From the NCBI RefSeq assembly GCF_014397785.1, contig NZ_VZQQ01000017.1, forward strand, positions 62,001 through 126,000: a stretch of DNA of 64,000 nt, given 5' to 3'. The notes under the pieces were generated by a model that was not told where the DNA came from, did not search any database, and saw nothing but the letters and a program-made list of their open reading frames with translations. Positions 17,306-25,861 of this stretch are shown here, one piece after another. The first letter of the stretch is position 1. The number at the start of each line of letters is the position of its first letter. The translations under genes and the position numbers were made by a program. Source of the DNA: Paraburkholderia podalyriae. Lineage in GTDB: Bacteria > Pseudomonadota > Gammaproteobacteria > Burkholderiales > Burkholderiaceae.

Positions 17306-18126
17306 GACTGGCCTCCGCCGATGCCGAAGTCCGCCGCGAGCGGCGTCTTGGCCGGATAGTGGAATCTGAACGGGCCGTCTGGCGCGCCGTCGATGAACTG
17401 CCGCACGGTCGGATCGGTCGACGCGCGCAGTTCGTCCGGCGTGCCCTCGGCGAGCACACCGCCGTTTGACAGGAAGTACACGTAGTCGGCGATTGCGAAT
17501 GATTCCGGCACGTCGTGCGTGACGAGAATCGACGTGGCGCCGAGCGCCCGGTTCAGCGTGCGGATCAGGTTCGCGGTGATGCCGAGCGAGATCGGGTCGA
17601 GACCGGCGAACGGCTCGTCGTACATCATCAGTTCGGGGTCGAGCGCGATTGCGCGCGCAAGCGCCACGCGCCGCGCCATGCCGCCCGAAATTTCCGACGG
17701 CGGCAGGTCGCGCGCACCGCGCAGCCCGACCGCGTTGAGCTTCATCAGCACTAGGTCGCGTAGCAGTTCTTCGGGGAGATCGGTGTGCTCGCGCAGCGAG
17801 AAGGCGACGTTTTCGAACACCGACATGTCGGTGAACAGCGCGCCGAACTGGAACAGCATGCCCATCTTGCGGCGCAGCGCGTAAAGGCCTTCGCGCGTCT
17901 GCTCGCCGATGTCCTGGCCGTGGAACAGCACCTGGCCGCGCTGCGCACGCACGAGGCCGCCGATCAGCCGCAGCACCGTGGTCTTGCCGCAACCCGAGCC
18001 GCCCATGACCGCGACGACCTGACCGCGACGAAAGCGCAGATTCAGATTCGACAGGACGAGCCGGTCGCCGTAACCGAAGTCGACGTCGCGCAGCTCGAGT
18101 AAGGTCTCGGGATAGGAAGGCACCAA
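17302..18126 (-). CDS. mlaF: Mla transporter ATP-binding protein MlaF
   Basis: ATPase of the Mla phospholipid transporter, 274 residues: Walker A GGSGCGKTT, Q-loop FQFGALF, signature ISGGMARR, Walker B MMYDEPFAGLD and His switch VTHDV. The MlaF-typical FQFGALFTDMSVFENVAFSLRE stretch follows the Q-loop. First gene of mlaFEDACB. A TATAAT box on the minus strand lies about 30 bases upstream of the ATG. Confidence 0.96.
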   Translation of the reverse strand: MVPSYPETLLELRDVDFGYGDRLVLSNLNLRFRRGQVVAVMGGSGCGKTTVLRLIGGLVRAQRGQVLFHGQDIGEQTREGLYALRRKMGMLFQFGALFTDMSVFENVAFSLREHTDLPEELLRDLVLMKLNAVGLRGARDLPPSEISGGMARRVALARAIALDPELMMYDEPFAGLDPISLGITANLIRTLNRALGATSILVTHDVPESFAIADYVYFLSNGGVLAEGTPDELRASTDPTVRQFIDGAPDGPFRFHYPAKTPLAADFGIGGGQS

Positions 18127-18155
18127 ACTGACGATCCTTTTACAGGGAAGGCCGA

Positions 18156-18161
18156 ATTATA
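18156..18161 (-). promoter_or_regulatory. Candidate -10 box upstream of mlaF
   Basis: TATAAT on the minus strand, 30 bases upstream of the mlaF ATG, in the 91-base gap after thiE. A good -35 hexamer at the proper distance was not found. It shares CCCTATAAT with the box upstream of the YadGH-like exporter. Confidence 0.35.
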
Positions 18162-18217
18162 GGGCCATCGTGCAAAAGCTGCCGTGAGGTGCCCCGTTCC
18201 TTGACTATGCCTGACGA

Positions 18218-19321
18218 TTATTGCGTAAACATGTGTTGCAACGCGGAGACGGCGGCGGCCGGATCGGCCGCTTCGGTGACCGCGCGCACCACGGCCGCGC
18301 AGCCGACGCCCGTCGCGAGCACGTCCGGCAGCACCTGCAGATCGATCCCGCCGATCGCGACGAGCGGCACCACACCGTCGAGCAGCCGCACGTAGCGTGC
18401 GAGGCGCCGCAAGCCCTGCGGCGCGGTCGGCATCACTTTGGTGGTGGTCGGGAACACGGCGCCCAACGCAATATAGCTCGGACGGAAATGCAGCGCCTTC
18501 AGCATCTCGTAGAAGCCGTGAGTCGACAGACCGAGCCGGATGCCCGCCTCGGCCAGCGCGGACAGATCCGCCATATGCACGTCTTCCTGGCCGAGGTGTA
18601 CGCCGTACGCGCCCGCCTCGAGCGCCGCCTGCCAGTGGTCGTTGATGAACACCTGCGCGTCGTGCGCGCGGCCGGCCGCCACGCAGCGGGTGATTTCGCG
18701 CTTCAGCGCGTCGGCGGGTTCGGCCGACTTGCGGCGCAACTGCACCGTCTTCACGCCGAAGCCGACCACCCGTTCGACCCAGTCCGCGGTCGGCAGCACC
18801 GGATACAGGCCGAGCTTTTCCGAGCAGCGCGGGAACACCTGGACGGGCGCCTCCGGCAGGCCGGCAACGCGTGGAAAGCGCGCGAGGTCGGCAGGGAACG
18901 CGTCGTCGGCGCGGGTTTCGTCGCCGTCGCGCCACGCGAGCGCGAGCACCAGCGCGTCGTGCGGATCGAAACCGCAGTCGAGGAACGCGGCCAGCGCAGG
19001 GATCCAGTCTTCCGCCAGATGCCCTTCGAGGCCGTATTTCTCGCCGCCCAGATGCAGCGTCGCGCGGTTTTCCGCGGCGACGATCACGCCCGCGCCACGC
19101 GTCAGCCAGCGCGCGATCTGCTCGCCGTGCTGCTGCGCGTCGGCGATGACGATCAGGTCGCCACCGTTCGGTTCATCGGGCGCGGTCAGGCAGATGCGCC
19201 ACGGCGCGTGCATCGGCGGCCAGTCGCCGAGTCGCGCGCGGATGCGCTCGGCGGCCTCGATGAGTTCGTCGGCCGTCGGCCAGAATAGATCGCGATTCTT
19301 CAGCGTCAACGATTGAGTCAT
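18218..19321 (-). CDS. thiE: Thiamine-phosphate synthase ThiE with a ~165-residue N-terminal extension
   Basis: Joins HMP-PP and the thiazole phosphate to make thiamine phosphate. The protein is 367 residues, against about 210 for a usual ThiE. The TIM-barrel part begins near residue 170 and carries QLRRK (194–198), INDHW, VHLGQEDV (241–248), the STHG loop and GGI near the C-terminus. Residues 1–165 have no ThiE similarity; the segment around 100–130 (LAEDWIPALAAFLDCGFDPHD) faintly recalls the C-terminal helices of ThiD-type kinases. The start at 19321 overlaps the thiG stop by four bases. Confidence 0.93.
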   Translation of the reverse strand: MTQSLTLKNRDLFWPTADELIEAAERIRARLGDWPPMHAPWRICLTAPDEPNGGDLIVIADAQQHGEQIARWLTRGAGVIVAAENRATLHLGGEKYGLEGHLAEDWIPALAAFLDCGFDPHDALVLALAWRDGDETRADDAFPADLARFPRVAGLPEAPVQVFPRCSEKLGLYPVLPTADWVERVVGFGVKTVQLRRKSAEPADALKREITRCVAAGRAHDAQVFINDHWQAALEAGAYGVHLGQEDVHMADLSALAEAGIRLGLSTHGFYEMLKALHFRPSYIALGAVFPTTTKVMPTAPQGLRRLARYVRLLDGVVPLVAIGGIDLQVLPDVLATGVGCAAVVRAVTEAADPAAAVSALQHMFTQ

Positions 19322-20142
19322 GCGGCACCTCCATCCTGATGCCAGAACGGCATGCCGACCACCGGCGTGCTCGCGTGCGCGCTCTCGCGCTCGGCCATCG
19401 GGCCCGCGAGGTACGCTTGCCGGCCCGCCTCGACCCCCAGCGCGAACGCCCGCGCCATTGCGTCGGGATGCGTTGCCTGCGATACGGCCGTGTTCAGCAG
19501 CACGCCGTCGAAGCCCCACTCCATCACCTGGGCCGCGTGCGACGGCACGCCGAGACCGGCGTCGACGATCAGCGCCACATCCGGCAGCCGCTCGCGCAGG
19601 ACGCGCAGCCCGTACGGATTGATCACGCCCTTGCCAGTGCCGATCGGCGCGCCCCACGGCATCAGCGCCTCGCAGCCGGCATCGAGCAGACGGCGGCCGA
19701 TCACCAGGTCTTCGGTGCAGTACGGCAGCACCTTGAAGCCATCCTTGACGAGCCGCGCGGCGGCCTCGATCAGGCCGACCGGGTCGGGCTGCAGCGTGTA
19801 GTCGTCGCCGATCAGTTCGAGCTTGATCCACTCGGTCTCGAAGATTTCACGCGCCATGTGCGCGGTCGTCACCGCTTCGCCGACGCTCAGGCAGCCCGCC
19901 GTGTTTGGCAGCAGCGGCACGCCGTGGCGCTTGAGCAGATCGAAGAAGCCGGCTTCGGCGTGGCCCTCGTTCATCTGACGGCGCAGTGCGACGGTCACCA
20001 TGCCGGGACGCGCGGCGTCGATCGAATCGGACAGCGACTGCAGCGACGGGTAGCGCGACGTGCCGAGGAGCACGCGGCTCGCGAAAGTTTGACCGTATAG
20101 CGTCAGCGCGTCGGCGGTTTCGTGAGAAGTCATTTGCATCAT
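19318..20142 (-). CDS. thiG: Thiazole synthase ThiG
   Basis: Forms the thiazole ring from DXP, dehydroglycine and ThiS thiocarboxylate. The product has up to 274 residues; ATGs at 20142, 20139 and 20133 are all possible starts. The active-site lysine is in EWIKLELIGDD, and the DXP-phosphate loops are seen in VDAGLGVPSHAAQVMEWG and LLNTAVSQA. Between thiS (101 bases upstream) and thiE (overlapping). Confidence 0.96.
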   Translation of the reverse strand: MMQMTSHETADALTLYGQTFASRVLLGTSRYPSLQSLSDSIDAARPGMVTVALRRQMNEGHAEAGFFDLLKRHGVPLLPNTAGCLSVGEAVTTAHMAREIFETEWIKLELIGDDYTLQPDPVGLIEAAARLVKDGFKVLPYCTEDLVIGRRLLDAGCEALMPWGAPIGTGKGVINPYGLRVLRERLPDVALIVDAGLGVPSHAAQVMEWGFDGVLLNTAVSQATHPDAMARAFALGVEAGRQAYLAGPMAERESAHASTPVVGMPFWHQDGGAA

Positions 20143-20243
20143 CCTGGTTTGCCGCCGCGGCCTTGCGCCGACAGTGTTGCGGCAACGGGTTTTCGGCGAC
20201 GGTTTTTTGGCGTCCGGTGGGCGACAGGCTGGCGCGAGCGCGC

Positions 20244-20441
20244 TCAGCCGCCCGCGACTGGCTGCACGACGTCGAGCCGGTCGCCCGTTTGCAACGCGCG
20301 CGCCGCATGCTGCGTACGCGCGACGAAATCACCGTTCAGCGCGACCGCGAACGGCGGACGCGCGCCAAAGGCGGCGAGCGCATCGGCGACAGTCGCGCCC
20401 TCGGGCAGCGACAACGGCTTCTGATTGATATGAATGTCCAT
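20244..20441 (-). CDS. thiS: Sulfur carrier protein ThiS
   Basis: Ubiquitin-fold sulfur carrier of 65 residues beginning MDIHINQKPLSLPEGATVAD and ending in the Gly-Gly tail (PVAGG) that is adenylated and thiocarboxylated. The ATG at 20441 lies inside the end of thiO (stop at 20507 is upstream, 65 bases apart), so the two genes are adjacent. An in-frame longer start at 20555 would overlap thiO and is not family-like. ThiF is not seen here. Confidence 0.96.
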   Translation of the reverse strand: MDIHINQKPLSLPEGATVADALAAFGARPPFAVALNGDFVARTQHAARALQTGDRLDVVQPVAGG

Positions 20442-20506
20442 GGTGTTCGAATACGGTTCAATCGATGGCGAAAGCGGCATCGTGTGCGGCACGAAGGCCG
20501 CCACGC

Positions 20507-21637
20507 TCAGGCCGGCTCCCGCGCGAATTCCTGCTGGAACAGCTCGCTCCAGCACGCGTCGCGCCGCCAGCCGGCGAATGCGTCGGCGTCACCGACGCGG
20601 CCGTCGAGCAGCGCGCTGGCGAAGCGCACGGCTTCGTCGGCGACTTCGGGCGCGATCATATAGCCATGACGGTACAGGCCGTTCACACGCAGCGTGCGCG
20701 CGCCGTCCCACAGCAGCGCGGGACGGTGATCGGGCAAAGTCGGCCGGCATTGCGAATTCAGCTCGAGGATGCGCGCCTCGCCGAAGCCCGGATGCACCGA
20801 AAACGCCGCGCTCAGCAACTCGAGCGCCGAGCGCACGCTGACGGGCGACATGTCCTCGCCCTCTATCTCCGTCGCGCCGATCACGTAAAGACCGTTCTGC
20901 TTCGGCGCGATATACAGCGGGTAGCGCGGATGCAGCAGCCGCACCGGGCGCGTCAGCTGCAGGTGAGGCGCATGCACGCGCGCAACTTCGCCGCGGATGC
21001 CGCGCAGCGTCGGCAGCACCGGCTTCGCGCCGAGCCCGCGGCAATCGATGGTGATGCCGGCCTCGGGCAGCGATGCGTCGTCGATCGGCGTGTTCCAGTG
21101 CGTGTCGACGCCGCGCTCGGCAAGCCCCGCCGCGAGCGCGGACAGCACCTGGCGGTTGTCGAGCTGGCCTTCGCGCGGCAGCAGCCACCCCTGGTTGAAG
21201 CGGCCGGCCAACGCGGGTTCGGCGGCGCCGAGCTGCGCACCCGCGAGCGCGATGAAGCCGCCGTCGAGCAACTCGGCCGGCGCGTTCGCGCGCACGCGGC
21301 GCTCAAACAGCGGCGCCTCGGTGCGGTCCGCGTGATGCCAGACGACGAGCGTGCCGTTGCGCTGGAAAAACACCGGCTCCGGCAGTTCGGCAAGCACACG
21401 CGGCCAGCTTTCGAGCGAACTCGCGCCGAGCCGCGTGATCAACGGTTCGGCGCTTGCAGCTTCGGCCAGCGGCGCGAGCATCGCCGCGGCGACCCACGCC
21501 GCAGCCTGCGAACCGGTGGCATCGCCGCGCTCGTAGAGCGCCACGCGATGCCCGTCGCCCGCGAGGCGCCACGCGACCAGCCGGCCGCACAGGCCGCCGC
21601 CGAGCACGGCGAAATCGGGTCGGGGGGAACGGTTCAT
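20507..21637 (-). CDS. thiO: Glycine oxidase ThiO (FAD-dependent)
   Basis: DAO-family flavoenzyme oxidising glycine to the imine used by ThiG. It has 376 residues, starting with the dinucleotide-binding motif FAVLGGGLCGRLVAWRLA, and the C-terminal NGLYRHGYMIAP block is typical of ThiO. First gene of the operon thiO-S-G-E; the TPP riboswitch lies about 230 bases upstream. The presence of ThiO rather than ThiH matches an aerobic thiazole pathway. Confidence 0.93.
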   Translation of the reverse strand: MNRSPRPDFAVLGGGLCGRLVAWRLAGDGHRVALYERGDATGSQAAAWVAAAMLAPLAEAASAEPLITRLGASSLESWPRVLAELPEPVFFQRNGTLVVWHHADRTEAPLFERRVRANAPAELLDGGFIALAGAQLGAAEPALAGRFNQGWLLPREGQLDNRQVLSALAAGLAERGVDTHWNTPIDDASLPEAGITIDCRGLGAKPVLPTLRGIRGEVARVHAPHLQLTRPVRLLHPRYPLYIAPKQNGLYVIGATEIEGEDMSPVSVRSALELLSAAFSVHPGFGEARILELNSQCRPTLPDHRPALLWDGARTLRVNGLYRHGYMIAPEVADEAVRFASALLDGRVGDADAFAGWRRDACWSELFQQEFAREPA

Positions 21638-21867
21638 CGCGTGCGCTCCATTCGATTACGGCGGGCAAGCCGGGAGCGGCACGGCACGCACGAGGCGGCG
21701 TGACGAAGAGAAGAATGCATGTCTGAAGAATAGGCGGTCATCGAGTCCTTTCCGTACGGCCAAAAAACGCACGTACCCAGGACGAAACCGGCGGGTGAAG
21801 CCGGCCGGTCACGGCGCGCGCATGTCAGATGCGCTCGCCGCCCGGCGGGGAATGGAAGACGGTTGCT
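21638..21867 (-). other. Leader between the TPP aptamer and thiO
   Basis: 230-base leader of the thiO mRNA. On the minus strand a CCGGC…GCCGG hairpin (about 21786–21809) and a T6 tract (about 21761–21766) could form part of a termination switch, but the T-tract is about 20 bases from the stem and is not directly adjacent. No reading frame with family similarity is present. Confidence 0.35.
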
Positions 21868-21975
21868 TCCGGAAACTTCCCGCGCCGGTATTACCCGGAT
21901 CGGGTGCAAAGGGTGTCTCTCAGCCTCGCCGCCCCGGCATGAAAGTCATGCCGCCTGTGGGCGAAGCACCCCTGT
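21868..21975 (-). promoter_or_regulatory. TPP (THI-box) riboswitch controlling thiO-S-G-E
   Basis: On the minus strand the leader shows the thi-box order: GGGGTGC near 21973, a variable stem, the conserved CTGAGA near 21923, ACCCTTTG-like pyrimidine-sensing bases near 21912, then CCGATCCGGGTAATACCGGCG around 21882–21905 and a closing GGGAAG. These are the hallmark residues of the TPP aptamer. It is oriented towards thiO. The expression platform is not certain; a GC-rich hairpin (21786–21809) followed by a T-rich stretch at 21760–21766 is the best candidate. Confidence 0.93.
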
Positions 21976-22414
21976 TTCGTCGCAGGTCATTAGACCATAA
22001 AAGGCGCAGCGCCCGCAAACCAGCGGTCCGCCGTCGCTGGCGCGATTTCGACCTGGCACCGTCCACCGTGATGCCGATGCGAAGCGGGCCGGCGCTCTGG
22101 CACAATGCCGTGATCGGTGCCGCGAAAACGCGGCGCGCGCGGCGCTGGTGGCCGCATGCGTGGCGGCGGCACCCGGGCGGGCACCGGCCCCGAAAATTAA
22201 TTTTCGCTTAAGGGCGTCACGCCAGAATCGGGCGCCCGTCCGGACTCGCGTTCATCGAGCGCGATGGCGCGATGCCCGGCCAGGCATCGCAGACCCGCCG
22301 CAGCGGTGGCCCCGCAAAAGGGGCGGCTGTTCGCGGGATCGCCCGACATGGGTCAACCAGATCGGACCCGCACGCCGGATCGGCACTTCGGGTCAGCACT
22401 TCATCAGGACGCTC
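21976..22414. other. Divergent intergenic region thiO leader / ABC transporter
   Basis: About 440 bases without a recognisable gene. On the minus strand TTGCGG (about 22021) and TCTAAT (about 21997) spaced 18 bases could be the thi promoter. An AATT-rich palindrome (AAAATTAATTTT, about 22192–22203) stands out in a GC-rich context. Plus-strand frames entering the ABC gene from 22148 are not homologous to it. Confidence 0.35.
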
Positions 22415-24166
22415 ATGACACCACATACTTCCGCCAGCCCCGCGCTGCCGCCCGACGAAAGGGTCTCCGCCTGGAGCCTGATCAAGCCTTACTGGGTTTC
22501 CGAGGAACGAGGCATCGCGTGGGGGCTGCTCGTCACGATCATCGTGATGAACCTGCTCGTCGTCTGGATCAACGTGCGCCTGAATAGCTGGAGCAGGGAC
22601 TTCTACAACGCGCTGCAGGCGAAGAACGTCCACGACTTCCCGCACCTGCTGATGATTTTTACCGGGCTCGCGTTCGGTTTCATCATCCTCGCTGTATATG
22701 GGCGCTATCTGCGCCAGATGCTCGGCTTTCGCTGGCGCCAGTGGCTGACCACCCGCTACCTGAACGAGTGGCTCGACGACAGCGCGTTCTACCGCATCGA
22801 GCGCGACCGTCTCGCCGACAACCCCGACCAGCGGATCAGCGACGACCTGCAGTCGTTCGCGACCACCACGCTGTCGCTGACGCTCGATCTGCTGTCGACC
22901 GTCGTCACGCTCGTGTCGTTCATCACGATCCTGTGGTCGCTCGCGGGCGCGTTGAGCATCTCGCTCGGCGGCATGCCGCTGCAAATCCCCGGCTACATGG
23001 TGTGGGCCGCCGCGCTGTACGCGGTGGTCGGCTCGCTCATCACGCAGAAGGTCGGCCATCCGCTCGTGTCGATCAACTATCAGGCGCAGAAAGTCGAGGC
23101 CGATTTCCGTTTCGGTCTGATCCGGCTGCGTGAGAACGCCGAGCAGATCGCGTTCTACGACGGCATGGAAACCGAGAAGACGAATGCGCGCACGCTGTTC
23201 GGCCGCATCCGCGATAACTGGTGGCAGGTGATGAAGTACACGAAGCGCCTGACCTTCGTGCTGAGCTTCTACGGCCAGATCGCGATCATTTTCCCGATCG
23301 TCGTCGCGTCGCCGCGCTACTTCGCGGGCGCGTTCACGTTCGGCGTGCTGATGCAGATCTCGAGCGCGTTCGGCACCGTCAGCGATTCGTTCTCGTGGTT
23401 CATCAACAGTTATACGAGCCTCGTCGAATGGCGCGCGACCGTGAACCGGTTGCGCGAATTCAAGCGCGTCGTGCATTCGCCGCGTCTGAAAGAGTCGGTG
23501 TCGCCGGCCACCGAGCATGGCGGCATCAACCTGCATTTCGTCGACAGCAATACGCTGACTACCGACAGCCTCAAGCTCGCGCTGCCGAATGGCAACCCGC
23601 TGTCGCGCATCCGCGATATCGCGATCCGGCCGGGCTCGCGCTGGCTCGTGCGCGGTCCGTCGGGCGCCGGTAAGAGCACGCTGATGCGCGCGCTGGCGGG
23701 CCTGTGGCCGTTCGGCGACGGCTCGATCGACGCGCCGGTCAACGCGCGCATGATGTTCATTCCGCAGGTCAGCTACATGCCGATCGGCACGCTGAAGGCG
23801 GCGCTCGCATATCCGTCGGCGGCGAAGGCCTATGGCGACGACGAATGCCGCGACGCACTGGTCACCTGCCATCTATCGGAATACGCGGACCGTCTGCAGG
23901 AATCGGGGCACTGGACCCGCGTGCTGTCGCCGGGCGAGCAGCAGCGCTTCGCCGCCGCGCGCGTGCTGCTGCACAAGCCCGACTACCTGTTCCTCGACGA
24001 AGCGACCAGCGCGCTCGACGCGGAAAACGAGGCGCGGCTCTATCGGCTGTTCACGGAGCGACTGCCGAAGGCTGCGATCGTCAGCGTTGCGCATCGCGAA
24101 TCGCTTGCGGCGTTCCATGACGAAACGCTCGACGTCGAGCGTTCGTCCGAAGCGGTAGCGGCGTGA
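22415..24166 (+). CDS. ABC transporter, fused permease/ATPase of the SbmA/BacA–YddA type
   Basis: A 583-residue half-transporter: five or six hydrophobic helices of the ABC_membrane_2 type in the first ~330 residues, then an ATPase with Walker A GPSGAGKSTLM, signature LSPGEQQR, and Walker B LFLDEATSALD. The DF.NALQ-like NSWSRDFYNALQAKN and the motif NPDQRISDDLQSF are typical of the BacA/SbmA-related family (YddA, Rv1819c), which includes peptide and cobalamin importers. Start at 22415 has an AGGA box a few bases upstream. Substrate cannot be told. Its stop overlaps a decayed SDR gene. Confidence 0.9.
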   Translation: MTPHTSASPALPPDERVSAWSLIKPYWVSEERGIAWGLLVTIIVMNLLVVWINVRLNSWSRDFYNALQAKNVHDFPHLLMIFTGLAFGFIILAVYGRYLRQMLGFRWRQWLTTRYLNEWLDDSAFYRIERDRLADNPDQRISDDLQSFATTTLSLTLDLLSTVVTLVSFITILWSLAGALSISLGGMPLQIPGYMVWAAALYAVVGSLITQKVGHPLVSINYQAQKVEADFRFGLIRLRENAEQIAFYDGMETEKTNARTLFGRIRDNWWQVMKYTKRLTFVLSFYGQIAIIFPIVVASPRYFAGAFTFGVLMQISSAFGTVSDSFSWFINSYTSLVEWRATVNRLREFKRVVHSPRLKESVSPATEHGGINLHFVDSNTLTTDSLKLALPNGNPLSRIRDIAIRPGSRWLVRGPSGAGKSTLMRALAGLWPFGDGSIDAPVNARMMFIPQVSYMPIGTLKAALAYPSAAKAYGDDECRDALVTCHLSEYADRLQESGHWTRVLSPGEQQRFAAARVLLHKPDYLFLDEATSALDAENEARLYRLFTERLPKAAIVSVAHRESLAAFHDETLDVERSSEAVAA

Positions 24167-24338
24167 GCGACGCGAGCGGCGCCCACGTCAGCGCGGCGCA
24201 CGGCGCCGCTCCTCGCGCCGCGCTGATCACCGGCGAGGGTTCCGGCATCGGCGCAGCGCTCGCGCGGCCGCGTACGTCGAAGCTCGCCACGTCACCGGCC
24301 AGGTGATTCACGTCGATGGCCGCTTGACGCCCGGTTAA
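24163..24338 (+). pseudogene. Short-chain dehydrogenase remnant (internally deleted and frameshifted)
   Basis: From a GTG at 24163, overlapping the ABC stop codon (GTGA), the frame reads through AALITGEGSGIGAALAR, the N-terminal cofactor motif (TGxxxGIG) of SDR enzymes, then stops at 24304–24306. In the next frame, bases 24264–24338 read …HVTGQVIHVDGRLTPG and stop, which is the usual extreme C-terminus of an SDR. The ~200 residues between, including the Ser-Tyr-Lys triad, are gone. So this is a gene fragment left by an internal deletion, once probably co-transcribed with the ABC gene. Confidence 0.85.
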
Positions 24339-24545
24339 GCATCACCTTGGCGCCGGGGGACCAGCCGGGGCAACATCCGGAAAGACACGAGAAGAGTTCG
24401 AAAGCATTTGCGAAGCGTGCAAGCTGTTCCGCGCTTTGAAAATGCCCGCGAGCGGCGACGATAGCCGTACGGGCCGCGCGATGCGCCGGCCTTCGTTGAT
24501 GTCAGTCACGTCTTTCATCGCAACCGCTCTCCGGACTCCACGCCC

Positions 24546-25019
24546 ATGTCACTCGCTCGCCGTGTTTCACCTTTGCTCCCGTCTTTGCTCCCGCGCATCG
24601 CGCTCGCCTGCGGCGCCGCGTTGCTGTTCACGAATGCCGTCGATGCCGCGCAAACGACCGAGCAGAACCAGCCCGCCGACATCTGCGCCGCGCTCACGCG
24701 CATCGTCGATGCGAGCGATTTCCGGCAACTGCCGCGCGAGAGCGCCGCGCAATTGCCGGGCGTCTCCAATACCGACGATTGCCGCGCCAGCCCCCACGCG
24801 TACGACTGCCACTGGCGCGCGCACTGGCAAGCCGACGGCATGATCAACGATCCGCTCGAAGAACTCGGCGCCGACATCGCCGCCTGCTTTCCGCGGGTCG
24901 TGCACGACGTCAATACACCGGTGCGCCAGCATTTCGTCGTGACTACCGACGCGCGCCGCGTGAACGTCACTGCGAGCGTGCAAAGGCAGAACGAACTGCG
25001 ACTGCGCGTGACGCGCTAA
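24546..25019 (+). CDS. Secreted hypothetical protein
   Basis: 157 residues with a signal peptide (Arg-rich start, hydrophobic core about residues 8–30, AVDA cut site near residue 34). The mature part has four Cys residues (Cys47, 77, 86 and 112 approximately), consistent with disulfide bonding in the periplasm, and mixed α/β character ending NELRLRVTR. I do not recognise the family. It is followed by another secreted protein on the same strand. Confidence 0.7.
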   Translation: MSLARRVSPLLPSLLPRIALACGAALLFTNAVDAAQTTEQNQPADICAALTRIVDASDFRQLPRESAAQLPGVSNTDDCRASPHAYDCHWRAHWQADGMINDPLEELGADIAACFPRVVHDVNTPVRQHFVVTTDARRVNVTASVQRQNELRLRVTR

Positions 25020-25083
25020 GCGCGCGGCCGTCGCTGCCCTTGATGACCCATCGCTTTTTGTGACCGGGATCGGGCGCTGCCTC

Positions 25084-25761
25084 ATGACCTCGTCGCCGAC
25101 CGTGCGCGCGCCAGCGGCAACCAGGCGTTCGCGCCTGTGCCCGATTGCGGCGGCGATATGCCGGCGCCGTTGCGCGCGAGCCGCCGTCGCCGCCTTCGCC
25201 GCGACGCTGACGCTCGCGCTCGATGGCTGTGCCTGGACGCTGATCCAGGCCGCCGACGCCACCGGCTCCGTGATCCAGGCCGGCTACGCGATTGCGTCGA
25301 ACTACTCGTCGCCGACCTTCGTCAACGGCCGGCCCGTGGATGTGCAGCACGTATGCATCGAAGTGAACCCGACGGTGTCGGTCGGCGATTTCGTGCCAGC
25401 GCTGCAGCTCGCGCTCGAGCGGCGCGGCATTCGTTCGGACGTCTACAATCCGGGCACCTCACCGGCTGGCTGCGAAGCGCGGCTCGTCTACAACGCCGCG
25501 ATCGACTATGGCCGCCGCTCGTTCAGCGACGAATCGATCCAGTATCTGTCGATCATCGATCTGACACTGATCCAGAGTGGCCGCATTCTGGTCACCGCGC
25601 GCTATCAGACCGGCGGCCTGAACACCGACCGTTTTTCGTCGGCCTCGGTGAAGCTCGGCGGACTGATCGAGCGGATGGTCGTCGACCGTACCGTTTTTGC
25701 GCGGCCACAGCAGCAACAGCAGACGCTGCAAACCTCGCAGGCCTTCCCGCCAACCAACTGA
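25084..25761 (+). CDS. Exported, lipoprotein-like hypothetical protein
   Basis: About 225 residues from the ATG at 25084 (a start at 25060 would add eight residues). An Arg-rich N-terminus and Ala-rich hydrophobic stretch end at LALDGCAW, so Cys is at the end of the hydrophobic segment; but Asp at -2 is atypical of a lipobox, so lipidation is uncertain. The mature part has a Val-rich region with CIEVNPTVSVGDFVPALQLALERRGI (a TolB/LpoB-like periplasmic impression only) and ends in a Gln-rich tail. No family is identified. It precedes an orphan response regulator by 100 bases. Confidence 0.65.
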   Translation: MTSSPTVRAPAATRRSRLCPIAAAICRRRCARAAVAAFAATLTLALDGCAWTLIQAADATGSVIQAGYAIASNYSSPTFVNGRPVDVQHVCIEVNPTVSVGDFVPALQLALERRGIRSDVYNPGTSPAGCEARLVYNAAIDYGRRSFSDESIQYLSIIDLTLIQSGRILVTARYQTGGLNTDRFSSASVKLGGLIERMVVDRTVFARPQQQQQTLQTSQAFPPTN

Positions 25762-25861
25762 TACCCACGGCCTTGTTTTCGCTTGCACCGCCTTTCACCG
25801 GAAAGGATTGGAAAGCGGTATGCGCTTTGCGCGGCCCGCGCGCATCACTAAGATGACCTGA

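Noticed and set aside
22217..23872. A 551-codon minus-strand frame opposite the ABC transporter
   Set aside because: The plus-strand frame carries a complete ABC transporter; the minus one is Arg/Asp/His-rich with no recognised motif.
24567..25262. A 231-codon minus-strand frame across the secreted protein genes
   Set aside because: Its length competes with the plus-strand genes, but the plus-strand products have signal peptides and normal composition whereas this is Arg/Ala-rich without features.
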